The notes beneath the pieces are model-generated. The model worked only from the letters and a program-made list of their open reading frames with translations, made no database searches and was not told the origin of the DNA. A stretch of 17,635 nucleotides of DNA from NCBI GenBank assembly GCA_963169595.1, contig CAUJFM010000316.1, forward strand, positions 1 to 17,635. Reading direction: 5' to 3'. Below, piece by piece: positions 6,156 through 14,508 of this stretch. Source of the stretch: Bacteroidota bacterium. GTDB lineage: Bacteria; Bacteroidota; Bacteroidia; Flavobacteriales_F; PHOS-HE28. Position 1 is the stretch's first letter. Every line of letters starts with the position of its first letter. A program made the position numbers and the translations under genes.

Positions 6156-6221
6156 GCGTCCTCTGTCATGGCCGTGTAAGCTCGCGCAGCCCAGGCAATT
6201 TTCAGTTAGCTTGGACGGTCA

Positions 6222-6761
6222 ATGCAAGTGATGCGCGTGGTCCCGTGGAACGAACGCAGTCTGCCCTTCGGCCGATCGACCGAGGAGCTTCCTGTACTTG
6301 CTGAACGATTGCTGGGCACACCGGCCCGCCTGTGGCAACTGACCACCCCGGCCAACCGGGAGCAGCTGTCCCTGCGGCGCTCGGGCGCCTGGTCCATCAT
6401 GGAGCACATCGGGCATGTCCTGCTGCTCGATGAGCACATGGAACGCCGCGTGGAGGATTTCCGGGCGAAGCGCCCCCAATTGTGCACCATCGACCTGTCG
6501 GACCAGTCGGTGCAGCTCGAAGGGCATCGGCGACGGGAGCTGGGCGACCTGCTCGAGGAGTTCCGCCTGCGGCGCACCAGCCTGGTCCGCAGCCTGATGG
6601 ACCTGGACCCCGAGGCCCTGCGGCATAGCGCCCAGCACCCCTGCCGCGGCATGCACATGCGCCCAGTGGACATGGCCATCTACCTCGCCGAGCACGATGA
6701 CCACCACCTGGCCCTGATCCGCGGCCTGCTCGACGGTCGTCGTTTGGCGGCCGGGAACTAA
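6222..6761 (+). CDS. DinB-family four-helix-bundle protein
   Basis: The protein has 179 residues from ATG 6222. It shows the DinB/DfsB-like layout: an N-terminal region with PVLAERLLGTPARLWQL, then WSIMEHIGHVLLLDEHMERR (57-76) with H62 and H65, and a last helix AEHDDHHLALIRGLL (156-170) with H158 and H162 spaced by four. These histidines are placed like the metal-binding triad of DinB proteins. Many relatives are thiol-dependent metalloenzymes (for example bacillithiol or mycothiol transferases), but the substrate here cannot be deduced. A TAGCTTGG string at 6207-6214 is a weak promoter match with almost no leader. The gene interrupts the usual DUF1599-to-DoxX spacing together with its two left neighbours. 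Confidence 0.85.
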   Translation: MQVMRVVPWNERSLPFGRSTEELPVLAERLLGTPARLWQLTTPANREQLSLRRSGAWSIMEHIGHVLLLDEHMERRVEDFRAKRPQLCTIDLSDQSVQLEGHRRRELGDLLEEFRLRRTSLVRSLMDLDPEALRHSAQHPCRGMHMRPVDMAIYLAEHDDHHLALIRGLLDGRRLAAGN

Positions 6762-6766
6762 CCTGG

Positions 6767-6780
6767 GAACACCCGTGTTC
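6767..6780. repeat. Short inverted repeat GAACAC-CC-GTGTTC upstream of the DoxX-like gene
   Basis: Six-base perfect arms separated by two bases start 5 bp after the dinB-like stop (6759-6761). They are followed by a direct repeat GATCGT (6784-6789 and 6794-6799, ten bases apart). The loop is too short and no T-run follows, so a terminator is unlikely. It may be a protein-binding site or chance. Confidence 0.25.
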
Positions 6781-6819
6781 AAGGATCGTTAATGATCGTC
6801 GGGCCGCTGGACCGTCGGC

Positions 6820-6827
6820 TATCTTCG
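6820..6827 (+). promoter_or_regulatory. Candidate -7 box TATCTTCG for the DoxX-like gene
   Basis: TATCTTCG, part of TATCTTCGCCGCC (6820-6832), matches TAnnTTTG at five of six fixed positions, and the 13 bases are identical to those before the leftward gene at 225. The ATG is 32 bp beyond. No clear -33 element is seen. Confidence 0.45.
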
Positions 6828-6859
6828 CCGCCATCCCAAGCGCCAAACCCTCAGCAACC

Positions 6860-8221
6860 ATGCGGGCACTCGTCCTTTTCTCCCGGATCTTCGTAGGGTC
6901 GTTGTTCATCGTCAGTGGCCTTATCAAGGCCAATGACCCCCTGGGATTCTCCTACAAGTTGGAGGAGTACTTCGCCGAGAGCGCGCTCGGACTCCCCGGC
7001 CTGGCCCCCTACGCACTGGCGCTCGGCATCCTGGCCTGCCTGGCCGAGATCGTGCTGGGCTTCGCGATCCTGTTCGGCGGCCGCATGAAACTGGCCACCG
7101 CCTCGGTGCTGGCACTGACCCTGTTCTTCGGCTGGCTCACCGCCTTCACCGCCCGTTGCAACGACCGCCAAGCCGCCGGCGATCCCATGACCTACACCGT
7201 GATGGTGAACGGCGTGGAGCAGACCCAGGACATGACCTGCGTGACCGATTGCGGCTGTTTTGGCGATGCCATGAAGGGCAGCATCGGCCGGAGCCTCACG
7301 CCGTGGGAGAGCTTCACCAAGGACGCCATCCTCTTCGTCTTCCTGCTCCCCATCCTCATTGCGGCCTGGTCCGGTGGCGGCATCCGATGGAACACCGCCG
7401 CGGACGACCGCATCCTGCTGCCCGGCGCCCTGGTGCTGGTGGGCGTGTGGAGCTGGATCTTCACCTGGTGGGGACCGGTGCTCTTCACCCTGTTCGGCTA
7501 TGCGGGTTACCGCCTGATCAAGGCCCGCTTGGAAGGCCCGCGCGCCGAATGGCTCGCGGCCGGCTGGGCCACCCTCATCACCCTCGCCTTCACCTGGTGG
7601 TGCTATGCGCATCTCCCGGTGCGCGACTACCGCCCCTACGCCGTGGGCAAGAACATCGCCGAGCAGAAGACCATGGGCAAGCCCCCGGTGATCCAGACCT
7701 TCGTGACCTACCGCGACAAGACCACGGGCGAAACGAAGGAGTACGATGCGGCCGGCGCGTATCCGTGGGATGATGACAACTTCGAGTACGTGGACCGCCG
7801 CATCGTGGAGGTGGAGGCCGGTATCCTCAGCCCCGTGTCGGACTTCATCCTCACCGACCGCGATGGCTACGACCTGACCAACGATGTACTGGCCGAGCCG
7901 AGCCCGGTGCTGCTGATCACCATGTACAATGCCAGCACGGCCGCCACGGGTCCGATGCCTGCCATCGCGAAGCTGGCCCAGGACGCGAATGCCGCGCAGT
8001 GGTACGTCTACGGCGTCAGCGCCAGCGGCTGGGACGACATCGAGGAGGTGCGCCACGAGCATCAGCTGCCCTTCGATTTTGTGCAGTGCGACGAGAAGAC
8101 CATCAAGACCGTGGTGCGCGCCAACCCCGGCATCGTGCTGCTGCAAGGGGGCACTGTGAAGGGCCTCTGGCACGGCAACGACACGCCCACCTTCGAGGAG
8201 GTGAAGGCCCTGGTGCAGTGA
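6860..8221 (+). CDS. DoxX/BT_3928-family membrane protein with C-terminal thioredoxin-like domain
   Basis: The protein has 453 residues from ATG 6860. The N-terminal DoxX-like membrane part (about 1-250) contains RIFVGSLFIVSGLIKANDP (9-27), a CNDR at 100-103, and the motif C127-VTDCGCFGD (130-136). Such cysteines are typical of DoxX/MauE-like quinone- or thiol-redox membrane proteins. More helices follow at about 155-170, 186-204, 206-222 and 232-250. The exported C-terminal part (about 255-453) ends with a thioredoxin-like pattern (SPVLLITMYNAS, WYVYGVSASG, LPFDFVQCDEKT, NPGIVLLQGGTVKGLWHGN). The usual CXXC at the start of that domain is replaced by NASTAATG, so it is probably not a classical disulfide oxidoreductase. 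The gene lies upstream of tpiA as in other Bacteroidota. The family's exact role is not established. Confidence 0.9.
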   Translation: MRALVLFSRIFVGSLFIVSGLIKANDPLGFSYKLEEYFAESALGLPGLAPYALALGILACLAEIVLGFAILFGGRMKLATASVLALTLFFGWLTAFTARCNDRQAAGDPMTYTVMVNGVEQTQDMTCVTDCGCFGDAMKGSIGRSLTPWESFTKDAILFVFLLPILIAAWSGGGIRWNTAADDRILLPGALVLVGVWSWIFTWWGPVLFTLFGYAGYRLIKARLEGPRAEWLAAGWATLITLAFTWWCYAHLPVRDYRPYAVGKNIAEQKTMGKPPVIQTFVTYRDKTTGETKEYDAAGAYPWDDDNFEYVDRRIVEVEAGILSPVSDFILTDRDGYDLTNDVLAEPSPVLLITMYNASTAATGPMPAIAKLAQDANAAQWYVYGVSASGWDDIEEVRHEHQLPFDFVQCDEKTIKTVVRANPGIVLLQGGTVKGLWHGNDTPTFEEVKALVQ

Positions 8222-8247
8222 TCCCGGTCCGCTTCCGGAAGGGTTGG

Positions 8248-8255
8248 CATCTTTG
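8248..8255 (+). promoter_or_regulatory. Candidate -7 box CATCTTTG for tpiA
   Basis: CATCTTTG, followed by CGCCC, matches TAnnTTTG at five of six fixed positions and lies 35 bp before the ATG at 8291. It equals the box before the leftward gene at 638. The -33 region is not clear. Confidence 0.45.
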
Positions 8256-8290
8256 CGCCCGGCCGCCGCTCCCATGAGGCGTCCGATGCG

Positions 8291-9046
8291 ATGCGTACGA
8301 TCGTTGCCGGCAATTGGAAGATGAACACCGACCGCCAGGGTGCGGCCGACCTGGTGAATGGCGTGCTGAAGGGCCTCGCCGGCCTGGACACCGCCGTGGA
8401 GGTGGTGCTGGCCCCGCCCTTTCCGTTCCTGGCCGCAACGGTGGAGCAGGTCCGCGGTACGCGGGTGGTGGTGGCCGCACAGAACTGCCACGAGGCCGCG
8501 CATGGCGCCTACACGGGCGAGGTGAGCGTGCCCATGCTGAAGAGCATCGGGGTGGGGGCCTGCATCGTGGGGCACAGCGAACGCCGCCAGTACTTCGGCG
8601 AGACCGATGCCGTGATCGCGCGCAAGATCGACGCCCTGCTGGAGCATGGGCTCACCCCCATCTTCTGCTGCGGTGAGGTGAAGGCCGAGCGCGAGGCCGG
8701 ACGCCACGAGCATGTGGTGACCACCCAGTTGGACGGTGCCTTGGGCCACTTGTCCGCCGATCGGCTGGCGCGCGTGGTGATCGCCTACGAGCCGGTCTGG
8801 GCCATTGGCACCGGCCTCACGGCCACGCCCCAGCAGGCGCAGGACATGCACGCGCACATCCGGGCCTGGCTGCAGCAGCGCGATATCGCATCGGTACCCG
8901 TGCTGTACGGCGGCAGCTGCAAGCCCGACAATGCCGCGGGGCTCTTCGGCCTTCCGGACATCCATGGCGGGCTCATCGGCGGGGCCGCCCTGGATGCCGG
9001 CTCCTTTGTGGAGCTGGTCCGGCTGGCCACCGAGGCCGAACACTGA
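8291..9046 (+). CDS. tpiA: Triose-phosphate isomerase
   Basis: Triose-phosphate isomerase interconverts glyceraldehyde-3-phosphate and dihydroxyacetone phosphate in glycolysis and gluconeogenesis; it is a cytoplasmic TIM barrel. The protein is 251 residues, the standard length. The catalytic set is complete: N8 and K10 in GNWKMN, H95 in GHSERR, and E167 in YEPVWAIGTG (166-175). The phosphate-binding end YGGSCKPDNA and GGLIGGAAL is intact. The ATG at 8291 gives the canonical N-terminus MRTIVAGNWKMN. It follows the DoxX-like gene by 69 bp with its own candidate promoter box. prmA begins 72 bp downstream on the same strand. Confidence 0.98.
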   Translation: MRTIVAGNWKMNTDRQGAADLVNGVLKGLAGLDTAVEVVLAPPFPFLAATVEQVRGTRVVVAAQNCHEAAHGAYTGEVSVPMLKSIGVGACIVGHSERRQYFGETDAVIARKIDALLEHGLTPIFCCGEVKAEREAGRHEHVVTTQLDGALGHLSADRLARVVIAYEPVWAIGTGLTATPQQAQDMHAHIRAWLQQRDIASVPVLYGGSCKPDNAAGLFGLPDIHGGLIGGAALDAGSFVELVRLATEAEH

Positions 9047-9118
9047 TCATCGCGGACGTCCTGCACCGACGGGGAGCGGGGCGCTTGCACCTGAACAACT
9101 GACCACCAACAACCAGCC

Positions 9119-10003
9119 ATGCAGTACACCGAGGTCATCTTCCAGATTGCGCCCTGCGATCCCTGGCGCGATATCCTGATGGCCGAGCTGGCCGAACTGG
9201 GCTACGACAGTTTCGAGGAGTCGTACACCGACCCCGGCGGGACGAGCGGGGAGCTCAAGGCCTATGTGCCCACGGCGCAGTTCCGGCCCGAGGCGCTCGG
9301 GGGGCTGCTCACCCTGCGCGATCCCCATGTGAGCGTGAACTGGACCAGTGCCGCCATCGCCGAGCGCAACTGGAACGCCGAATGGGAGAGCAACTTCCGT
9401 CCGGTGGAGGTGGGGCATGAGGTGCGCATCCGCGCGGACCACCACCCCAGCGTGCCCGGCTTCACCCATGAGCTGGTGATCACCCCGCGCATGGCCTTCG
9501 GCACAGGCCACCACGCCACCACGCGCATGATGGTGGAGGCCATGCTCCGGCTGGCGGATGGGGGCGAGGGCAGGCTACCGTTCGACATCAAAGGGAGGAC
9601 CGTATGCGACCTGGGTTGTGGCACCGGCGTGCTGGCGATCCTGGCCGAGCGCATGGGGGCCGCCTCCTGTGTGGCCATCGACATCGATCCCGGCGCGGTG
9701 GAGAACGCCCTGGTCAACATCGCCCACAACGATTGTCACCGCATCGCTGTGGAAAAGGGGGATGCGGAGGCCCTGAGGGGCCGTTCCTACGACCTTATCT
9801 TGGCCAACATCGAACGCAACGTGCTCCTGGAGGCCATGCCCATCATGGCCGATGCGCTCCGTTCCGGCGGGGCGCTCTTCCTCAGCGGCTTCGTGGTCAC
9901 CGACCGCCACATGCTGGCCCAGCGTGCCAGGGAATGCGGCCTGGAACTTGCGGAACGCCTGCAGGAGGGCGATTGGGCGTTGCTCGGATGCAGGAAACCA
10001 TGA
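9119..10003 (+). CDS. prmA: Ribosomal protein L11 methyltransferase
   Basis: PrmA methylates ribosomal protein L11 with S-adenosylmethionine in the cytoplasm. The protein is 294 residues, typical. The N-terminal substrate-recognition domain (about 1-75) is followed by a linker (NWNAEWESNFRPVEVG), the hallmark ITPRMAFGTGHHATTRMM (121-138), the SAM motif VCDLGCGTGVLAILAE (162-177), the acidic loop AIDIDPGAVENALVN (186-200), and NIERN (230-234) with LLEAMP. All expected motifs are intact. The stop overlaps the next gene's start by ATGA (10000-10003), so prmA and the giant exported protein are likely translated from one message. Confidence 0.97.
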   Translation: MQYTEVIFQIAPCDPWRDILMAELAELGYDSFEESYTDPGGTSGELKAYVPTAQFRPEALGGLLTLRDPHVSVNWTSAAIAERNWNAEWESNFRPVEVGHEVRIRADHHPSVPGFTHELVITPRMAFGTGHHATTRMMVEAMLRLADGGEGRLPFDIKGRTVCDLGCGTGVLAILAERMGAASCVAIDIDPGAVENALVNIAHNDCHRIAVEKGDAEALRGRSYDLILANIERNVLLEAMPIMADALRSGGALFLSGFVVTDRHMLAQRARECGLELAERLQEGDWALLGCRKP

Positions 10004-13000
10004 AGAGGGACCGGACGAACGCAAGCGCATCACATCATCCTGGACCCGCCACGGGGTTGCCCGGTATCCGGGCCCTGATGGGGCTGGTCCTGTTCTGGTG
10101 CTTCGGCAGTGGTCTCCACGCGCAGACCAAGCCCTTCTCCTCGGACCAGGCGCTCTTCCTGCAGGAGGTGACCGACTTCCTGGTGAACGCCGACAAGAAG
10201 GAGGACAAGCCCTTCATGGAGCAGGTCTTCACCCCGGCGTGGACCGGTACTTGGTACAGCGAGCGGCAGCGCGTGAAGGTGGTGGAGGTGGCCAATTTCA
10301 TGCTGAAGAAGCGCTTCGAGGCCTTCCCGCACTTCCGCGACTACCTGGCCGCCGTGGCCGCCTTCCCGTCCACGGGCCGCTCCACGGCCGAGTTCGATGC
10401 CTGGATGCAGGGTATGGACCAGTTGGTGCAGGGCAACCGTAAGCAGAACGTGGTGGCCTTCGTGGCCACCTGCGCCGGCCTCTTCAAGGACAACACCCTG
10501 ATCTCCAGCGCCAGCACCACCTGGCGCAGCCGCAGTGCCCAGTTCACCTTCGCGTTCGACAGTGTGCCGGTGGTGCGCTTCGCGAAGACCGACCTGGTGT
10601 GTACGGCCAAGGGCGACAGCGCGGTGATCCTCAACACCTCCGGCACCTATTTCCCCACCAGTGAGATGTGGCAGGGAGTGGGAGGGAAGGTCACCTGGGA
10701 GCGCGCCGGCCTGAAGCCCGCCGCCACCTTCGCCGAGTGGGACCACGCCTACACCGTGCGGATGAAGAGCGCCGCCTTCGAGGTGGATACCGTGCAGTTC
10801 AACCACCCCTACTTCGAGCGCACCCTGCTGGGCAAGGTCAGCGACAAGGTGCTGGCCAACGTGGACCAGGACAACGCGACCTATCCCCGCTTCGAGAGCT
10901 ATGATCGCCGCCTGAAGATCCGCGACATCGCCGAGGGCATCGACTTCGAGGGCGGCTTCACCATCGAAGGGGCGAAGTTGCTCGGCTACGGCACCAAGGA
11001 GGAGCCTGCCTACCTCACGTTCTACCGGGAGAAGCGACCTTTCATCGTCTCCAGCGGCCTGCGCTTCAGCATCGAGCCCGAGCGCATCACCAGCGATGAT
11101 GCCACCATGCGGCTGCGCATGGAGAAGGACTCGCTCTTCCACCAGAGCGTGAGCCTGCGCTTCCAGAAGGACAAGAAGCTGCTCACAATCATCAAGAAGG
11201 ACGAGGGTCTGGGCAAGGCGCCCTTCTACAACAGCTACCACCTGCTCGACATGTACTTCGAGGTGCTCACCTGGAAGCAGGGCGACCCCCTGGTACAGAT
11301 GGGCTCCCTGCAAGGCAGCACCCAGAACAAGGCCAGTTTCGAGAGCTACGAGTACTTCAAGGAGAAGCGGTACATGGCCATGCTGGGCATCGACAATGTG
11401 CACCCGCTGGTGAGGCTGAACGATTACAGCAAGCAGAACGGTGGTCACTTCTATGCCCAGGAGTTCGCCGTGTACAGCAGGATGCAGAAGCAACAGGTGG
11501 TGCCCCTCCTGATCGACATGGCCAACAAGGGCTACCTGAAGTACGACCCTGAGACGGAATGGGTGGAGGTGCAGCCCCGCCTGCGCCAGCACATCCTGAA
11601 CAGCGCCGGGAAGCAGGACTACGACGTGCTGCAGTTCAACTCCAACGTGGACGATGGCGTGAATGCCACGCTCAACCTGTTGAACTACGACCTGGCCATG
11701 CGCGGCGTGGCCCGCATCGTGGTGAGCGATTCGCAGGACGTGAAGATCTACCCCAGCGAGAAGACCATCACCATCAAGAAGGGCCGCGACTTCACCTTCG
11801 GGGGAAGCATCCAGGCGGGCAAGCTCCAGTATTACGGGAAGGAGTACTACTTCCACTACGACCCCTTCACCATCGACCTGCTCAACGTGGACAGCGTCTC
11901 GTTCATGGCCGACAGCTTTGAGAAGAACGAGCAGGGGCGGACCACCTTGGTGCGCGTGAAGAACGTGCTGGAACAGGTGACCGGCACCCTGGAGATCGAT
12001 GCGCCCAGCAACAAGAGCGGGCGGCAGCAGGAGAAGTACCCGGAGTTCCCCAAGTTCAACAGCACCAAGGAGAGCTTTGTGTACTACAGCAAGCGCACCA
12101 TCCAGCGCGGGGTGTACGGACGCGACCGCTTCTACTACAAGTCCGACCCCTTCCAGATCGACTCGCTGGACAACTTCACCAACGCCGGTCTCACCTTTAA
12201 CGGCATCCTGGTGAGCGGGGGCATCTTCCCCGACATCCGCGAGCCGCTGCGGCTTCAACCCGATTATGCCCTGGGCTTCGTCCGCAGCACGGGTGAGGCC
12301 GGGCTGCCGCTCTACGGCAAGAAGGCCCGCTTCACCAGCACCATTACCCTCAACAACCGGGGCCTGCAGGGCGATGGCGAGCTCGCCTACCTCACCACCA
12401 CGTTGCGCTCGAAGGGCCTGGTCTTCATGCCGGACAGTACGCTGGGCCGGGCGGATACGCTCTTCAACAAGTCCAGCACGGCACCCTCGAAGGTGCCCGC
12501 CGTGGCCGGTAACGACCTCTTCGTGAAGCTGGAGCCCGGGCGCGATGTGCTGCGTTCCGAGAAGCTGAAGAAGCCCATGGTCATGTACGACGACCAGGCG
12601 CTGCTGCACGGCTTCACCGACCTCACGCCGGCAGGCATGACCGGTGGGGGCCTCATCGACTTCCGCAATGCCACCCTCCGCTCGGACCTCTTCCAGTTCG
12701 AGACCATGAAGCTGCATGCGGACACCTCGGACTTCCGCCTTACCGAGGGCGACACCGCCAGCATCGCCTTCCGGACCGACAACGTGAACGCCACCGTGAA
12801 GCTGGATGAGCGCGTGGGCGAGTTCGTGAGCAACGGCACCGAGACCAAGGTGGAGTTCCCTGTGAACCAGTACATCTGCTTCATGGACCGCTTCAAGTGG
12901 TTCATGGACCAGGGCGACATCGAGCTGGAGAGCGACCGCACGGCCGCCGCCGGCAACGAGGACCTCCAGCTGTCAGGCTCCAACTTCATCAGCATCCGGC

Positions 13001-14505
13001 CGGACCAGGATTCGCTCGCCTTCATGGCACCCAAGGCGCGGTATGACCTGAAGAAGCACCTGATCACCGCCAACGATGTGCAGTACATCCAGGTGGCCGA
13101 TGCGCTCATCACGCCGGACAGCATGCGTGTGCGCATCCGCCGGAACGCCGAGATGGACCCGCTCACCAACACGGTGATCACGGCCAACTTCGTCACCAAG
13201 CACCACCGCATCTACAACGCCACGGCCAACATCAAGGCCCGGCGCAACTACACCGCCACGGGCACCATCGACTACATCGACGAGAACAAGCGCGCCTTCT
13301 CCATCAAGCTGCACACCATCGGGGTGGACACCGCCTTCCAGACCCGTGCGCAGGGCCGCGTGGCCAAGGAGGAGGACTTCCAGCTGAGCCCGGCCTTCGA
13401 CTTCTTCGGCGATGTGGCCCTCGAGGCCAGCGTGAAGGAGCTCACCTTCAATGGCAGCACCCGCATCCAGCACGGCTGCTCGGGCATGGCCCGCAACTGG
13501 ATGCGCTTCAGTGGCCCCATCGACCCGCTGGAGGTCTTCATCCCCGTGGCCGATTCGCTCCGCGACGACCAGGGCGCGATGATCGGCTCGGGCATCTATC
13601 TCACCGCGGATGACCCCTACCGCACCTACTCCGCCTTCCTCAGCCCGCTGAAGGACCGCAAGGACTTCCCGGTGATGGCCGGCAAGGGACTGCTCTACTT
13701 CGACAAGGGCCGCAAGGAGTACATGATCGGTCCCAAGGACAAGATCCGCCAGCGCGACCTGCCGGGCGACCTGGTGAGCCTGGCCGTGGAGAACTGCCTG
13801 GTGATGGCCGATGGTCGCGTCGATCACGGTGTGGACCTGGGCCGCATCAAGCTGACCAACGTGGGCAACCTGCGCCACGAGGCCGATGGCGACAAGACCA
13901 GCTCATCCGAGGTCATGCTCGTGGACTTCCACTTCCTGGAGAACGCCCTGGAGCGCATGGCCGCCGAGATCCTGGCCTATCCGGAGCAGAAGCAGGTGGA
14001 CATCACCAAGACCTACTACGAGCGCATGCTGCGTGAGGTGCTCGGTCTGGAGCGCTCGGACAAGCTGATCAGCGAACTGAGCATCAAGGGCGAGATCAAG
14101 AAGCTGCCGGACGAGCTGGTGAAGCCGCTGGTGCTTGCCGATGTGAAGCTGAAGTGGGACGGTCCCGAGCAGAGCTGGGTGAGCGATGGCCCCATCGGCA
14201 TCGCCAGCATCCTGAAGAAGCCGGTGTACCGCTACGTGAAGGGCAAGGTGCACCTGGAGCGCAAGCGCAGCGGCAACATCCTCACCATCCTGCTGATGCT
14301 GGACGACCAGACCTACTACTTCTTCCAGTACACGCGGAATTACCTTTATGCCTACAGCAGCGACCAGCAGTTCAACACCATGCTGAGCGAGGCGAAGGAC
14401 GACAAGCGCAAGCTGGAGGACGGCAAGGACCTGCCACCCTACCAGTACATCCTCACGAACAAGAAGAAGGTGGACGATTTCCGCGAACGCTTCGGATTGG
14501 ATTGA
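10000..14505 (+). CDS. Very large exported beta-rich protein of unknown function
   Basis: The protein has 1501 residues from ATG 10000, which overlaps the prmA stop. In-frame ATGs at 9988 and 10078 are alternatives; 10078 would give a compact signal peptide (MGLVLFWCFGSGLHAQ). Cleavage is expected after about residue 41-42. The mature protein starts with a helical segment (about 45-180; FLQEVTDFLVNADKKED, VANFMLKKRFEAFPHFRDYL), then a long alternating hydrophobic/polar beta-type region. Similar blocks recur: FEGGFTIEGAKLLGYG at 316, FTFGGSIQAGKLQYYG at 598 and FTSTITLNNRGLQGDGEL at 778. A charged helical stretch lies at about 497-540. The region near 960-1100 holds FKWFMDQGDIEL and LITANDVQYIQVADALITPD. 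No catalytic site, cohesin, OmpA or T9SS tail domain was recognised. It is probably a periplasmic or outer-membrane-associated structural or transport protein. plsY follows after 3 bp. Confidence 0.85.
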   Translation: MKRDRTNASASHHPGPATGLPGIRALMGLVLFWCFGSGLHAQTKPFSSDQALFLQEVTDFLVNADKKEDKPFMEQVFTPAWTGTWYSERQRVKVVEVANFMLKKRFEAFPHFRDYLAAVAAFPSTGRSTAEFDAWMQGMDQLVQGNRKQNVVAFVATCAGLFKDNTLISSASTTWRSRSAQFTFAFDSVPVVRFAKTDLVCTAKGDSAVILNTSGTYFPTSEMWQGVGGKVTWERAGLKPAATFAEWDHAYTVRMKSAAFEVDTVQFNHPYFERTLLGKVSDKVLANVDQDNATYPRFESYDRRLKIRDIAEGIDFEGGFTIEGAKLLGYGTKEEPAYLTFYREKRPFIVSSGLRFSIEPERITSDDATMRLRMEKDSLFHQSVSLRFQKDKKLLTIIKKDEGLGKAPFYNSYHLLDMYFEVLTWKQGDPLVQMGSLQGSTQNKASFESYEYFKEKRYMAMLGIDNVHPLVRLNDYSKQNGGHFYAQEFAVYSRMQKQQVVPLLIDMANKGYLKYDPETEWVEVQPRLRQHILNSAGKQDYDVLQFNSNVDDGVNATLNLLNYDLAMRGVARIVVSDSQDVKIYPSEKTITIKKGRDFTFGGSIQAGKLQYYGKEYYFHYDPFTIDLLNVDSVSFMADSFEKNEQGRTTLVRVKNVLEQVTGTLEIDAPSNKSGRQQEKYPEFPKFNSTKESFVYYSKRTIQRGVYGRDRFYYKSDPFQIDSLDNFTNAGLTFNGILVSGGIFPDIREPLRLQPDYALGFVRSTGEAGLPLYGKKARFTSTITLNNRGLQGDGELAYLTTTLRSKGLVFMPDSTLGRADTLFNKSSTAPSKVPAVAGNDLFVKLEPGRDVLRSEKLKKPMVMYDDQALLHGFTDLTPAGMTGGGLIDFRNATLRSDLFQFETMKLHADTSDFRLTEGDTASIAFRTDNVNATVKLDERVGEFVSNGTETKVEFPVNQYICFMDRFKWFMDQGDIELESDRTAAAGNEDLQLSGSNFISIRPDQDSLAFMAPKARYDLKKHLITANDVQYIQVADALITPDSMRVRIRRNAEMDPLTNTVITANFVTKHHRIYNATANIKARRNYTATGTIDYIDENKRAFSIKLHTIGVDTAFQTRAQGRVAKEEDFQLSPAFDFFGDVALEASVKELTFNGSTRIQHGCSGMARNWMRFSGPIDPLEVFIPVADSLRDDQGAMIGSGIYLTADDPYRTYSAFLSPLKDRKDFPVMAGKGLLYFDKGRKEYMIGPKDKIRQRDLPGDLVSLAVENCLVMADGRVDHGVDLGRIKLTNVGNLRHEADGDKTSSSEVMLVDFHFLENALERMAAEILAYPEQKQVDITKTYYERMLREVLGLERSDKLISELSIKGEIKKLPDELVKPLVLADVKLKWDGPEQSWVSDGPIGIASILKKPVYRYVKGKVHLERKRSGNILTILLMLDDQTYYFFQYTRNYLYAYSSDQQFNTMLSEAKDDKRKLEDGKDLPPYQYILTNKKKVDDFRERFGLD

Positions 14506-14508
14506 ACC

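Noticed and set aside
6851..9043. 730-codon open frame on the minus strand opposite the DoxX-like gene and tpiA
   Set aside because: It spans two well-supported genes on the other strand and translates to a His/Gly/Ala-rich sequence with no domain pattern; long antisense frames are common in high-GC DNA.
10030..12717. 895-codon open frame on the minus strand opposite the giant exported protein gene
   Set aside because: The product is a low-complexity string rich in H, V, L, G and E, the mirror of a codon-biased gene. The plus-strand frame has a signal peptide and tight coupling to prmA and plsY.
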